From positions 62,001 through 126,000 of the forward strand of contig NZ_AUAN01000003.1 in NCBI RefSeq assembly GCF_000428745.1: 64,000 nt of DNA, given 5' to 3'. The notes below the pieces were generated by a model. The model was not told where the DNA came from. It saw nothing but the letters and a program-made list of their open reading frames with translations, and ran no database searches. Made by a program: the position numbers and the translations under genes. This DNA comes from Veillonella magna DSM 19857 (lineage in GTDB: Bacteria > Bacillota > Negativicutes > Veillonellales > Veillonellaceae). Positions 1 to 9,404 of the stretch are shown in pieces. The first letter of the stretch is position 1, and every line of letters starts with the position of its first letter.

Positions 1-1
1 T

Positions 2-1015
<1,014 letters not shown>

Positions 1016-1050
1016 TTAATCCGTAATAATCGGTGTATAAATGATTGGTA

Positions 1051-1091
1051 TCTTGAGCGTCAGCGACATTTTGAGCTGTTGGCGTTCAAGA
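1051..1091 (+). terminator. Hairpin after ilvC
   Basis: The arms at 1051-1064 and 1078-1091 can form a stem of about 14 pairs, including several G-U pairs. No T-run follows, so it is a weak intrinsic terminator or a 3'-end stabilising hairpin rather than a classical terminator. Confidence 0.4.
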
Positions 1092-1189
1092 ACCGCAATT
1101 ATGTAATCACTGTACGATTATGTAATTATATTTAATGTTATTATATATAGTGGTAAAAATAGACATCTGTGATATAAAATAAATGACGT

Positions 1190-1260
1190 AGACCTACTAC
1201 GACAGCTACTTGAAGCCTGGTCTTGCGAAAGGCATTCTGCATAGCTATCGTAGTAGGTCT
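1190..1260 (+). repeat. 71-nt long stem-loop, copy A (terminator-like element)
   Basis: The arms 1190-1207 and 1243-1260 pair over 18 positions with one mismatch. The 35-nt interior forms a second small stem (GCCT/AGGC) capped by GGTCTTGCGAA. A second element at 27855-27925 has exactly the same length and carries GGTTTTGCGAA at the same offset, although its outer stem sequence is different. The T-run after copy A is poor. It could be a specialised terminator, a processed RNA or a dispersed repeat. Confidence 0.6.
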
Positions 1261-1540
1261 TTGTTATTCTAAAGAGGGAGGGTGTTGCATCGCTATCGTA
1301 TTAGGTCTTTTATTTCTCGCCTCTTTTGCATTATAATAAAAAGCGTATATGATATTTAAGTGGCTGGTGGCAGTAGTTTCTGTACTGTGGGTAGCATGCG
1401 TATCGATGGGAAAGGCTATCTGTACGGCAGTTCGTTGTGGTGTAATAGGTGTTGCTATCAGTTGTAATGTACGATACATGGGAAATAAGAGTCGGCAGTA
1501 TCCGGATGAGAGTGCCGAAAGAGATTACGAGGTGGATGAA

Positions 1541-2611
1541 ATGATTACGCAAATTATACCAAGTTATACGTTTGGTGGATTCGATGCCTATGAAGCGGTG
1601 CCGCAGATTGTTGCGCCGTATGGCACAAAGGTGTGCTTCGTTGGCGGCGAAACGGCATTGAGTATCGTAGAGCCCATGCTGCGTCCCATTATGGAGAAAG
1701 CAGGCTTTACGATAACGGGTAGCGTTATGTACGGCAAGGAGTGTACGGTGGCTAATGGTCGTGCGTTGGCTATGCGCCCTGAGGTTCAGACGGCGGATAT
1801 GATTTTTGCTATTGGTGGCGGCAAGGCTATTGATACGGTAAAAGTCATTTGCGAAGAGCCGACGCGCAAGCCTTTCTTTACATTCCCTACCGTAGCATCT
1901 ACCTGTGCGGCTTTATCGAAAGTGTCCATTGTATATACCGATGACCATGTATTTGAAGAGGTGCGTGAGAATACGTATCCGGCGGTACATGCTTTCATTA
2001 ATAGCGATATTTTGGTCGCCGCACCGACACGTTTTGTGTGGGCCGGAATGGGTGATACGGTGGCTAAACATTTTGAAAGTCATTTTTCTGCTCGCGGTCG
2101 TGAAACGGATTACGAAACACAAATGGGATTAGCTTTGTCCTCTATGTGTGTGGACCCGATTATTAAAGGCGGTGCAGCAGCGATGAAAGCCGCCGAAGCT
2201 CAGGTGCGCAATGCAGCTTTTGATGCGGTGGCTATGGCGATTATTGTTACCACCGGACTCGTGTCGGGCATGTTGGCGGAAGAATATAACAGTAGTGTGG
2301 CACATGCGCTTTGCTATGGTTTGACTACGCAACCGGCTGTGGAAGAGCATCATTTGCACGGTGAGATTGTGGCGTACGGTGTGCTGGTATTGCTCACGAT
2401 GGATGGTCAACGGAGCGAACGAAACGAATTGATGAAGCTGTATCGCGCTATCGGGTTACCGACGCGATTACAGGATCTGGATATGACAAGGGACATGTTA
2501 CCACCTGTCATTGCGCGCGCCCTGGAGGTACCGGATGCTAAAATCGCACCGTTTACCGTAACGGCCGAAGGATTATACGAAGCCATTGATGCATTGGAAG
2601 AAGCGAATTAG
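1541..2611 (+). CDS. Iron-containing alcohol dehydrogenase family protein (GldA/HcxA-like)
   Basis: NAD(P)-dependent oxidoreductase of the GldA branch of the iron-ADH superfamily, about 356 residues and cytoplasmic. The dinucleotide site is FAIGGGKAIDTVK near residue 90. Metal ligands are visible as Asp in GMGDTVAKHFE, His in SSVAHALCYG and His in HHLHGEIVAYG. ATG at 1541 is chosen because AGGTGG sits six bases upstream; the frame is open from 1349, but the extra 64 residues are hydrophobic and not family-like. Relatives include glycerol dehydrogenase and E. coli HcxA (YbdH, hydroxycarboxylate dehydrogenase); the substrate cannot be told from sequence. DUF1653 follows after 11 bases. Confidence 0.85.
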   Translation: MITQIIPSYTFGGFDAYEAVPQIVAPYGTKVCFVGGETALSIVEPMLRPIMEKAGFTITGSVMYGKECTVANGRALAMRPEVQTADMIFAIGGGKAIDTVKVICEEPTRKPFFTFPTVASTCAALSKVSIVYTDDHVFEEVRENTYPAVHAFINSDILVAAPTRFVWAGMGDTVAKHFESHFSARGRETDYETQMGLALSSMCVDPIIKGGAAAMKAAEAQVRNAAFDAVAMAIIVTTGLVSGMLAEEYNSSVAHALCYGLTTQPAVEEHHLHGEIVAYGVLVLLTMDGQRSERNELMKLYRAIGLPTRLQDLDMTRDMLPPVIARALEVPDAKIAPFTVTAEGLYEAIDALEEAN

Positions 2612-2622
2612 GTGGGAGGATT

Positions 2623-2865
2623 ATGGTGCAAGAAATCGTAGTAGGCGGTTTGTATCGTCATTTTAAAGGCATGTATTATTACGTATCGGATATTGCGATT
2701 CACTCGGAGACGGGGGAACCCTTTGTAGTGTATCAACAGCTTTACGGTGAACGAAAGACATACATTCGCCCGTTGGCTATGTTTGCCAGTGAAGTAGATC
2801 ATGATAAATATCCGCAGGTAACACAGAAGGAACGGTTTAAACTGATGAGTGGCCGTGACGAATAA
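2623..2865 (+). CDS. DUF1653 family protein
   Basis: An 80-residue protein that is essentially one DUF1653 domain: GGLYRHFKG near the start, the central VVYQQLYGE, and the family-typical RPLAMF with following acidic residues. The domain is a small beta-rich fold of unknown function. The start at 2623 has GGGAGG nearby (tgggaggattatg). It lies 11 bases after the dehydrogenase gene and 14 before the HAD phosphatase gene, so the three are probably co-transcribed. No biochemical role can be inferred. Confidence 0.85.
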   Translation: MVQEIVVGGLYRHFKGMYYYVSDIAIHSETGEPFVVYQQLYGERKTYIRPLAMFASEVDHDKYPQVTQKERFKLMSGRDE

Positions 2866-2879
2866 GTCGGGGAGGCGAA

Positions 2880-3653
2880 ATGAAACAAAAATTTTTCTTT
2901 TTTGATATAGATAATACACTGGCTGTATGGCCGGACGGCTGTATCCCGGACAGTACCATGGATACGTTGCGCCGATTGGAGAAGGCGGGACATCGGGTGG
3001 CACTGGCGACGGGGCGTCTGCAGGCAGATGCAAAGCGTTTTGCGATTATGGCCGAGCTCGGTGACTTCGTTGCCGATGGCGGTCGCAGCATGACGGCGGA
3101 GAATGAAATTGTCTATATGGAAGGCATGGATCGCGACATGTGTTTGGCCTATTTGGCACAACTTGATGCAAAGGGATTGCACTGGGCGGTAACGGATACC
3201 AATGAATTGCGTCGTGTTACTCCTTATGAAGACGTATTGAATTGGCATCCGTCATGGGATGTGTTTACTACGGTACATCAAGCGGACTATGATTACCGCA
3301 GGACGGAGCAGTTTTATAAAATCTATGCGTTCATGACGCCGGAGGAAGAAACGCAAAGCGGCGTGGTACATATGACAACGGATCTTATTCGTTACGGTGA
3401 AAACTGTATTCTGTTTGAGCCGATGGAGAAGGCGCGCGGTGTACGAGCCATGCTGGCGCATTATGGAATGGAAGACACGGCGGCAGTCGTATTCGGCGAT
3501 GGTTATAATGATTTGTCGATGTTCTCGCCTACGTGGCTGAACATTGCTATGGGGAACGGACGTCCGGAACTCAAGGCCGCAGCGGACTATGTTACCGATG
3601 ATTGTTATCATGATGGCATCTACAATGCATGTAAGGCGTTCGGTTGGATTTAA
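2880..3653 (+). CDS. HAD-superfamily hydrolase, Cof-type phosphatase
   Basis: A 257-residue haloacid-dehalogenase-type phosphatase of the Cof/YidA (HAD-IIB) group, acting on small phosphorylated metabolites. Motif I is DIDNT (residues 9-13, nucleophile Asp9), motif II is ATGR near residue 44, and motifs III/IV are the Lys-containing middle region and GDGYNDLSMF near residue 201. The cap domain between residues about 80 and 190 fits type C2. RBS GGGGAGG directly precedes ATG 2880. The substrate is not predictable; sugar phosphates and FMN are common for the family. Confidence 0.88.
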   Translation: MKQKFFFFDIDNTLAVWPDGCIPDSTMDTLRRLEKAGHRVALATGRLQADAKRFAIMAELGDFVADGGRSMTAENEIVYMEGMDRDMCLAYLAQLDAKGLHWAVTDTNELRRVTPYEDVLNWHPSWDVFTTVHQADYDYRRTEQFYKIYAFMTPEEETQSGVVHMTTDLIRYGENCILFEPMEKARGVRAMLAHYGMEDTAAVVFGDGYNDLSMFSPTWLNIAMGNGRPELKAAADYVTDDCYHDGIYNACKAFGWI

Positions 3654-3686
3654 GAAACGGCTTCAAGCAGATAGTATGTAGGTTGC

Positions 3687-3715
3687 TTGTTACAGATAAT
3701 TAAATATGCTATAAT
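3687..3715 (+). promoter_or_regulatory. Sigma-A-type promoter upstream of the cyclophilin gene
   Basis: TTGTTA (3687-3692), a 17-base spacer and a perfect TATAAT (3710-3715). Transcription would start near 3722, just before the hairpin at 3725-3752, so that hairpin lies at the very 5' end of the mRNA. Confidence 0.6.
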
Positions 3716-3724
3716 GAAATGTCA

Positions 3725-3752
3725 AAAGCCGCTCATGGTTGTGAGCGGTTTT
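3725..3752 (+). terminator. Stem-loop with T-tail between the HAD and cyclophilin genes
   Basis: The arms 3725-3735 and 3742-3752 form 11 pairs with one G-U pair and a 6-nt loop, and the 3' arm ends in a T-run. It looks like the intrinsic terminator of the upstream operon, yet it lies after the promoter at 3687-3715 and could attenuate the downstream gene. Confidence 0.6.
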
Positions 3753-3775
3753 ATTCTATATCACTAGGAGGAGTT

Positions 3776-4399
3776 ATGAAGCTACAAAGATGGATGGCTT
3801 GCCTCGCCCTCAGTGCGGTGCTGTTTGTTACCGGTGCTTGCGGTAATGCACCGGCCGAACCGGCAACGCCTTCGGCAGAGCCAAAAGCGACGGCACCGAC
3901 CTTTGACAGTACGCCCGTGAAGGATCATTACGCCGTGGTCACGACGAACATGGGAACCTTTAAGATACGGCTGTTTGGGACGAAGACACCGATTACGGTG
4001 AAGAACTTTGACAGCTTGGTAACCAAAGGGTATTACAAGGATTTGACATTTCATCGTGTTATTGACGGATTTATGATACAAGGCGGGGATAATAAAAAGG
4101 GTGGTCCCGGCTATGAGATTCCCGATGAATTTGCTAAGGATTTGCATTTCAATGCTATGGGCGTGGTGGCTATGGCCAATCGCGGTCCCAATACGGGCAA
4201 TGCGCAATTTTTTATAACCTTGGCACCTACACCGTGGTTAGATAATAAGCATACTATTTTCGGTACGGTTGTACAGGGAATGGATGTGGTAGAAAAAATA
4301 GGCAAGGTACCTACGGATAGTCACGATGCACCGAAAACACCGGTGGTGATTCAATCGATTACCTTGGAACCTATGCCGGATGCCAATCCTTCAAAATAG
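3776..4399 (+). CDS. Peptidyl-prolyl cis-trans isomerase, cyclophilin type, lipoprotein
   Basis: Extracytoplasmic proline isomerase, about 207 residues. The N-terminus is a lipoprotein signal: Lys/Arg start, hydrophobic core, then VTGAC as lipobox, followed by a Pro/Ala/Thr/Glu-rich linker to about residue 45. The cyclophilin domain follows with FHRVIDGFMIQGGD, the glycine-rich NAQFFIT region and a WLDNKHTIFG motif. ATG 3776 is chosen because it has TAGGAGGAG just upstream and gives a proper signal peptide; the open frame reaches back to 3719, but that extension contains the hairpin. It probably assists folding of exported proteins. The GIY-YIG gene follows after 8 bases. Confidence 0.92.
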   Translation: MKLQRWMACLALSAVLFVTGACGNAPAEPATPSAEPKATAPTFDSTPVKDHYAVVTTNMGTFKIRLFGTKTPITVKNFDSLVTKGYYKDLTFHRVIDGFMIQGGDNKKGGPGYEIPDEFAKDLHFNAMGVVAMANRGPNTGNAQFFITLAPTPWLDNKHTIFGTVVQGMDVVEKIGKVPTDSHDAPKTPVVIQSITLEPMPDANPSK

Positions 4400-4407
4400 G
4401 AGGGCGT

Positions 4408-4710
4408 ATGGAAACAGGTACGAATGCATATTACACATATATGGTAGAATGTGCCGATGGGTCCCTCTATACGGGATGGACCACGGATTTGGTGCAACGG
4501 GTGAAGGCACATAACGGTGAGATTCCCGGCGGTGCTAAGTACACGCGGTCGCGACGACCGGTTAAGCTGGTTTGGTATACAGCCTTTGAACGTAAAAACG
4601 ATGCACAGTCTATGGAGGCACAGGTAAAGCGGATGGTGCGCGATCAGAAAAGAGCGCTTATTGCGGCGTTTCAAGCCGAGCAGGCAACCGCAAAATCCGC
4701 GGACGGCTAG
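4408..4710 (+). CDS. GIY-YIG domain protein (UPF0213-like)
   Basis: A 100-residue single-domain GIY-YIG protein. The motif appears as YYTYMVECADGSLYTGWT at residues about 8-25, followed by the conserved Arg and His of VQRVKAHN and the Tyr/Thr of AKYTRSRRP, with a catalytic-type Glu in SMEAQVKRM. These stand-alone bacterial members are predicted nucleases of unknown role. RBS is AGGAGGG, 8 bases after the cyclophilin gene, so it is likely in the same transcript. No partner points to a DNA substrate. Confidence 0.87.
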   Translation: METGTNAYYTYMVECADGSLYTGWTTDLVQRVKAHNGEIPGGAKYTRSRRPVKLVWYTAFERKNDAQSMEAQVKRMVRDQKRALIAAFQAEQATAKSADG

Positions 4711-4783
4711 TGTAAAATGCATATTATCTATGGTATAATAAAACGATAATAGACTTTTGCTATATATTTTCTGGGAGGCAATG

Positions 4784-5242
4784 ATGAAGCGTGTAATGGT
4801 GGCTGTAAAGAGCGTGCAACGCGATATAGCCGGTGAAGATACGGTAATTGAATTGGTCTCGCCGGGAAAGTATTACGAACGCGGCGGCGTTAAGTATATT
4901 CGTTATGAAGAAAGCGAAGTTACCGGTCTCGAAGGAGTGCAGACGACGATAAAGGTATATCCCACGTCGATTGTGCTTTTACGCAACGGTAAGGTGACCA
5001 TGCGACATTACTATGAATTGGGTAAAGAGCGGGAGTCCGAGTACAAGACGCCGTTTGGCAATTTAAAAATGGTTGTTAACACCCACGAGCTGACTACGGA
5101 TATTACCGATGGTATTGGACGAGTCCATTTGGGCTACGATATATCGGTAGGCGGCGATTGGCAATTTTATAATCAGTTGGATATAGAGTTACGGGAGGAT
5201 GCAGAGTATGGAAATGAAGGACGTGCTGAAACAGGGCATTGA
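4784..5242 (+). CDS. DUF1934 domain protein (YwiB-like)
   Basis: A protein of about 152 residues of the DUF1934 family, predicted small beta-barrel. Seen: an alternating beta pattern, the central RYEESEVTGLEGVQTTIKVY, then a repeated-strand region ending LGYDISVGG. GGGAGG at 4773-4778 precedes two possible ATGs, 4781 and 4784; 4784 has better spacing. Its 3' end overlaps the start of argS by about 35 bases, implying translational coupling. DUF1934 genes are commonly found next to argS in Firmicutes (general knowledge); the function is unknown. A -10 box TATAAT lies at 4734-4739 with a weak -35. Confidence 0.82.
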   Translation: MKRVMVAVKSVQRDIAGEDTVIELVSPGKYYERGGVKYIRYEESEVTGLEGVQTTIKVYPTSIVLLRNGKVTMRHYYELGKERESEYKTPFGNLKMVVNTHELTTDITDGIGRVHLGYDISVGGDWQFYNQLDIELREDAEYGNEGRAETGH

Positions 5243-6872
5243 AGCGGCCGTTGAAAAAGCGTTGGCTGACGGCAAGCTGCCGGCAGGCACCTATCCGGAA
5301 GTAGTGTTGGAGGTTCCGCCACAAAAAGAATTCGGCGATTTTTCGACAAATATCGCTATGCAGTCGGCGCGTGTAGCAAAGATGAATCCGCGTGCCATTG
5401 CGGATACGCTGATTGCCAATATGGATTATCCGTGGCTTGATAAGGCAGAAGTAGCCGGGGCCGGCTTTATCAATTTCTTTGTGAAAAGCGACATGGTATA
5501 TGATAGCTTAAAAGCAGCGTTGTTAGCCGGTGAAAATTATGGTAACGCACCGTTGCGTGAAGAAGATACAGTACAGGTAGAATATGTCAGCGCAAATCCG
5601 ACAGGGCCGCTTCATGTAGGTCATGGCCGCGGCGCTGCGTACGGCAGTGCATTGGTGAATTTGCTTCGCGCCGCCGGATATAATGTAAGCTCCGAGTACT
5701 ATATCAATGATGCGGGTAAGCAAATCGACAATTTGGCTAAGTCCGTAAATGCTCGTTATTTAGAATTGTTAGATATGAAATTCGAATTTCCGGAAAACGG
5801 CTATCACGGCCAGGATATTGTAGAAACGGCGCAGTCCATCATCAACTGGCGCGGCGATTTCTTTGCAGTTATTCCGGAAACGGATCGGTTGCCGTTCTTC
5901 CGTGAGTTCGCACTGACGGAAAAATTGAATGCTTTACGCGTTACGCTGCGTAAATTCAATGTAGAATTCGATAAATGGTTTAGCGAACGCCAGATTCATC
6001 GTGATGGCGAGCTTAAAGAAGCCGTTCAGTTCTTAAAGGACACCGGAGACGTATATGAAAAAGATGGCGCATTGTGGCTAGCATCTACACGTTACGGCGA
6101 TGATAAGGACCGCGTAGTTATTCGTGAAAACGGCGAACCGACGTATTTGGCGGCCGATATTGCATACCACCGCAACAAATACGAACGGGGCTATAAGAAA
6201 ATGATTAATGTGTGGGGTGCCGATCATCACGGCTATGTAGCCCGCGTTAAGGCAGCTATGCAGGCATTCGGCTACAACCCGGATAATCTGGAGGTGCTTT
6301 TACTTCAGATGGTAGCACTCTATCGTGACGGCGAAATGGTGAAGATGTCAAAACGTACCGGTCAGGCGATTACGCTGGACGAATTAATGGAAGAAGTTGG
6401 CGTTGATGCGGCACGGTATTTCTTCCTTATGCGCTCTTTGGACAGCCAGCTTGATTTTGATATTAACCTGGCGGCATCTAAGAGTAATGATAATCCGGTA
6501 TACTACATTCAATATGCGCATGCACGTATTCACAGTATTTTCAATCAAGCGAAGGAAGCAGGTATCAGCTACGGTGATTGGGAACATACTTCCTATGATA
6601 GCTTGAATGCCGACATCGAATTGGAATTGATTAAGAAATTGGCCGCCTATCCGGAAGAAATCGCACAGTCGGCATTGCATCGGGCACCGCATCGCATTGC
6701 GCGTTACCTCTATGATTTGGCAAGTATGTTCCACTCCTTCTACAAACAAGGACGTATCATGGGTGTAGAACCGGAACTGCAGCAGGCTCGATTGGGTCTT
6801 ATCACGGTTATTGCAAATGTATTGAAACACGGTTTAGGCGTATTGGGCATTTCAGCGCCGGAAAAGATGTAA
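5208..6872 (+). CDS. argS: Arginyl-tRNA synthetase
   Basis: Class I aminoacyl-tRNA synthetase charging tRNA-Arg, about 554 residues. Order: the N-terminal additional domain (residues 1-110), the HIGH-type motif in [17 protein letters not shown] near residue 125, KMSK as MVKMSKRTG near 375, and the C-terminal DALR anticodon-binding domain from about 435. GGGAGG at 5193-5198 fits ATG 5208; ATG 5199 would abut the RBS, and ATG 5214 is a further possibility. It overlaps the DUF1934 gene and is followed by pyrG after 13 bases. No T-box is visible. Confidence 0.96.
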   Translation: MEMKDVLKQGIEAAVEKALADGKLPAGTYPEVVLEVPPQKEFGDFSTNIAMQSARVAKMNPRAIADTLIANMDYPWLDKAEVAGAGFINFFVKSDMVYDSLKAALLAGENYGNAPLREEDTVQVEYVSANPTGPLHVGHGRGAAYGSALVNLLRAAGYNVSSEYYINDAGKQIDNLAKSVNARYLELLDMKFEFPENGYHGQDIVETAQSIINWRGDFFAVIPETDRLPFFREFALTEKLNALRVTLRKFNVEFDKWFSERQIHRDGELKEAVQFLKDTGDVYEKDGALWLASTRYGDDKDRVVIRENGEPTYLAADIAYHRNKYERGYKKMINVWGADHHGYVARVKAAMQAFGYNPDNLEVLLLQMVALYRDGEMVKMSKRTGQAITLDELMEEVGVDAARYFFLMRSLDSQLDFDINLAASKSNDNPVYYIQYAHARIHSIFNQAKEAGISYGDWEHTSYDSLNADIELELIKKLAAYPEEIAQSALHRAPHRIARYLYDLASMFHSFYKQGRIMGVEPELQQARLGLITVIANVLKHGLGVLGISAPEKM

Positions 6873-6885
6873 ATTGGGAGGAACC

Positions 6886-8499
6886 ATGGCAACTAAGTAT
6901 ATTTTCGTAACAGGCGGGGTTGTATCTTCATTAGGTAAAGGTATTACGGCAGCATCCTTGGGACGATTGTTAAAAAATCGCGGATTTAATGTAACTATTC
7001 AAAAATTCGATCCGTACATTAACATTGATCCGGGAACGATGAGTCCTTACCAGCATGGTGAAGTGTTTGTTACCGATGATGGGGCCGAAACCGACCTTGA
7101 CCTCGGTCATTACGAACGCTTTATTGATATTAATCTCGGTAAAAGTTCTAATGTGACGGCAGGTAAGGTGTACTGGTCCGTTATCAATAAGGAACGTAAA
7201 GGTGATTACTTGGGAAGTACTGTACAGGTAATTCCTCATATTACCAATGAAATTAAACAGAACGTATATCGCGTAGGTAAGGAAGATAACGCCGACGTAG
7301 TTATCACCGAAATTGGTGGTACCGTAGGCGATATCGAAAGCTTGCCGTTCCTCGAAGCTATTCGCCAGGTTAAAAAAGAAGTGGGCCGTAATGACGTACT
7401 CTATATTCATGTAACCTTGGTACCGTACATTAATGCGGCCGGCGAATTGAAAACGAAACCGACGCAGCACAGTGTTAAAGAATTGCGCAGCATTGGTATT
7501 CAGCCGGACATCATAGTATGCCGTACGGAAAAGACGATTTCCAATGAAATGAAAGAAAAGCTAGCTCTTTTCTGCGACATCGATCCCGATGCAGTTATCG
7601 AAAATCAGACATGCAGCACTATTTACGAAGTGCCGTTGATGATGCAAGAAGAAGGCCTGGACAGCATCGTTGTGAAGAAGCTTGATTTACCGGATCGTCC
7701 GGCGGATATGGAAGCTTGGAAGAAGATGGTTGACAAGATTCTTAATCCGAAGAAGGAAATCAACGTAGCTCTCGTAGGTAAATACGTGGCGCTTCACGAT
7801 GCTTACCTCAGCGTGGCGGAAGCGTTGACCCATGCAGGTATTGCGGAAGATACAAAGGTTAATATTAAATGGGTGGATTCCGAAGAACTGGAAGAAGACG
7901 GCGTAGATGTAGCTGAATTCTATAAGGATGTAGACGGTATTGTCGTACCGGGCGGCTTTGGCTATCGCGGCGTGGAAGGTAAGATTCGCACGATTCAATA
8001 TGCTCGCGAAAATAAGGTGCCGTATCTTGGCTTGTGCTTGGGAATGCAGACGGCCGTTATGGAATTTGCTCGTCACGTAGCAGGTCTTGAAGGCGCCAGC
8101 TCTACAGAGTTTGAAGACGGTACAAAGTACGGCGTTATCGATCTTATGCCGGACCAAGTAGATGTGGATAAGAAGGGCGGTACGATGCGTCTCGGTCTTT
8201 ATCCGTGTAAGACTACAGCGGGGACGAAGGTACGCGAAGCCTATGGGGAAGATCTTATTTACGAACGTCATCGTCATCGCTATGAATTCAATAATGAATA
8301 TCGTCAGCTTTTAACGGATAAAGGTCTTATCATCAGCGGTACTTCGCCGGATAATCGTTTGGTAGAATGCGTAGAAATTGCCGATCATCCGTGGTTTGTA
8401 GGGGTACAGTTCCATCCGGAATTGAAATCTCGCCCGACTAATCCGCATCCGCTTTTCAAAGGCTTTGTAGAAGCGGTGTTGAAGGTGTCCGGTAAGTAA
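6886..8499 (+). CDS. pyrG: CTP synthase
   Basis: Makes CTP from UTP with glutamine as nitrogen donor, 537 residues. The N-terminal synthase domain opens with [12 protein letters not shown], carries [13 protein letters not shown] and the UTP/ATP-binding [11 protein letters not shown]. The C-terminal class I glutamine amidotransferase domain has the nucleophile in LGLCLGMQ and the His/Glu pair in [12 protein letters not shown] 6886 has GGGAGGA seven bases upstream. The stop codon shares one base with the ATG of the next gene (TAATG), coupling pyrG to a BusR-like regulator, which is an unusual neighbour for a nucleotide gene. Confidence 0.97.
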   Translation: MATKYIFVTGGVVSSLGKGITAASLGRLLKNRGFNVTIQKFDPYINIDPGTMSPYQHGEVFVTDDGAETDLDLGHYERFIDINLGKSSNVTAGKVYWSVINKERKGDYLGSTVQVIPHITNEIKQNVYRVGKEDNADVVITEIGGTVGDIESLPFLEAIRQVKKEVGRNDVLYIHVTLVPYINAAGELKTKPTQHSVKELRSIGIQPDIIVCRTEKTISNEMKEKLALFCDIDPDAVIENQTCSTIYEVPLMMQEEGLDSIVVKKLDLPDRPADMEAWKKMVDKILNPKKEINVALVGKYVALHDAYLSVAEALTHAGIAEDTKVNIKWVDSEELEEDGVDVAEFYKDVDGIVVPGGFGYRGVEGKIRTIQYARENKVPYLGLCLGMQTAVMEFARHVAGLEGASSTEFEDGTKYGVIDLMPDQVDVDKKGGTMRLGLYPCKTTAGTKVREAYGEDLIYERHRHRYEFNNEYRQLLTDKGLIISGTSPDNRLVECVEIADHPWFVGVQFHPELKSRPTNPHPLFKGFVEAVLKVSGK

Positions 8500-9179
8500 T
8501 GAAGCGCACGGTTGGAGGATCAAGGTACCAGCAAATCGCAGCGGATGTGGCCGGTAAAATTGCGTCCGGTGATTATGCTCCGGGAGATCGCATTTTTGCT
8601 CGATCGGCGTTATCGGTGCAGTACGGTGTTTCGCCGGAGACGGCGCGCCGGGCGATTGCGTTGCTAGCTGATTTAGGAATTGTAGAGGTTATTAAAGGAA
8701 GTGGCTGTACGGTTGCTTCCCGAGAAAAAGCGGAGGCGTTCCGCCGTCGCTTCAACGATTTTACTTCTGTCAGTACCTTGTGGCAAAGCTTTGATGATGA
8801 AATCGATACACAAATTGCCGGCTTGCAGCGATTAAAGGAAACAGCCGGTAAGCTTAGCGAACATTTGGCACATTATCAGCATACAAATCCGTTACAGCCA
8901 TTACATATGCGGGTTACCGAAGGATGTCGCTACTTGGGCGAATCTATTGGTACTATCAAGTTGTGGCAAAATACGGGCGTGACTATTGTGGCTATTCAAT
9001 CGGAAGGAAAGATGATCATATCGCCGGGCCCTTATGCAATATTGACGGCCGGTGAAGAAATATTCTTTGTCGGTCCCGAAGACTCGTGGCAACGATTGCA
9101 TCATTTCTTATATAATGATATGCCTACCCGTAAGAGCGGACAATCTGAAGATAGTGATACGATACAACAAAATATATAA
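8499..9179 (+). CDS. GntR-type regulator with C-terminal RCK_C/TrkA_C domain (BusR-like)
   Basis: Predicted DNA-binding regulator, 226 residues. Residues about 8-75 form a GntR winged helix (YGVSPETARRAIALLADLG); residues 95-130 look like a coiled-coil linker; residues about 136-205 match an RCK_C fold (GTIKLWQNTGVTIVAI, TAGEEIFFVGPED). This is the domain order of BusR, the c-di-AMP-responsive repressor of the betaine transporter busAB in Lactococcus and Streptococcus (known). Here it sits immediately upstream of opuCA and the opuC permease gene, and cdaA lies 35 kb away, so a c-di-AMP-responsive osmolyte repressor is a good inference. Its ATG overlaps the pyrG stop. Ligand binding is not proven by sequence. 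Confidence 0.82.
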   Translation: MKRTVGGSRYQQIAADVAGKIASGDYAPGDRIFARSALSVQYGVSPETARRAIALLADLGIVEVIKGSGCTVASREKAEAFRRRFNDFTSVSTLWQSFDDEIDTQIAGLQRLKETAGKLSEHLAHYQHTNPLQPLHMRVTEGCRYLGESIGTIKLWQNTGVTIVAIQSEGKMIISPGPYAILTAGEEIFFVGPEDSWQRLHHFLYNDMPTRKSGQSEDSDTIQQNI

Positions 9180-9211
9180 AGGGGTGTAAGTAGATGTAAC
9201 CCCAAAATGTG

Positions 9212-9252
9212 AAAGCGGTTTGAAGATATAAAAGTATCTTCGAACCGCTTTT
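9212..9252 (+). terminator. Intrinsic terminator of pyrG-regulator unit
   Basis: The arms 9212-9228 and 9235-9251 form 17 pairs with one G-U pair and a 6-nt loop, ending in TTTTCT. It lies 33 bases after the regulator gene stop. Confidence 0.88.
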
Positions 9253-9278
9253 CTAATGCCTACTTAAAGAGAGTGCTT

Positions 9279-9307
9279 TTGACAAAGAAACATCTTGATG
9301 ATATAAT
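9279..9307 (+). promoter_or_regulatory. Consensus sigma-A promoter in the opuC upstream region
   Basis: TTGACA (9279-9284), exactly 17 bases, TATAAT (9302-9307): a perfect match to both boxes. Start of transcription is expected near 9314, about 380 bases before the opuCA ATG and about 50 before a terminator. Confidence 0.85.
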
Positions 9308-9313
9308 AAAGTT

Positions 9314-9404
9314 GTTACTTTTTATGACAGCTGTAAGGATATGTGTAGATTGTGATAAGGTACGACAGTGGCCATAGAGAAGGTGGCTACATACGTACTT
9401 TTTT
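9314..9404 (+). ncRNA. Candidate small RNA or attenuated leader upstream of opuCA
   Basis: From the expected start of the perfect promoter to the end of a terminator is about 90 nt. The terminator has the outer arms GTACG (9360-9364) and CGTAC (9394-9398), the inner arms 9368-9375 and 9383-9390, and a run of six T at 9399-9404. I do not recognise the RNA; it lacks hallmarks of SRP RNA or of the ydaO c-di-AMP riboswitch. It could be a free small RNA or an attenuator controlling read-through into opuCA. Confidence 0.45.
9360..9404 (+). terminator. Terminator in the opuCA leader
   Basis: Two-part stem (5 bp outer, 8 bp inner with G-U pairs) followed by six T. Its position shortly after a consensus promoter makes it an attenuator or small-RNA terminator candidate. 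Confidence 0.65.

Larger units (their letters stand above)
1016..1540. other. Intergenic region between ilvC and the alcohol dehydrogenase gene
   Basis: This 525-base stretch has no convincing gene. It holds the post-ilvC hairpin (1051-1091), the long 71-nt stem-loop (1190-1260), a duplicated right arm of that stem (about 1287-1311) and a TATAAT box at 1332-1337 without a good -35. An open frame from 1349 continues into the downstream gene, but its first 64 residues are hydrophobic and do not resemble the family, so I treat 1349-1540 as leader. Confidence 0.6.

Noticed and set aside
1190-1260. Integron attC site
   Set aside because: No attC-type core sites, integrase or gene cassettes; the element sits after housekeeping genes and resembles a terminator more.
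1349-1540. N-terminal extension of the iron-containing alcohol dehydrogenase
   Set aside because: Extension is hydrophobic and not family-like; a good RBS precedes ATG 1541.
9308-9404. c-di-AMP (ydaO/yuaA) riboswitch or SRP RNA upstream of opuCA
   Set aside because: The conserved blocks of ydaO and the GGAAGCAGC loop of SRP RNA are absent, and the transcript is too short for ydaO.
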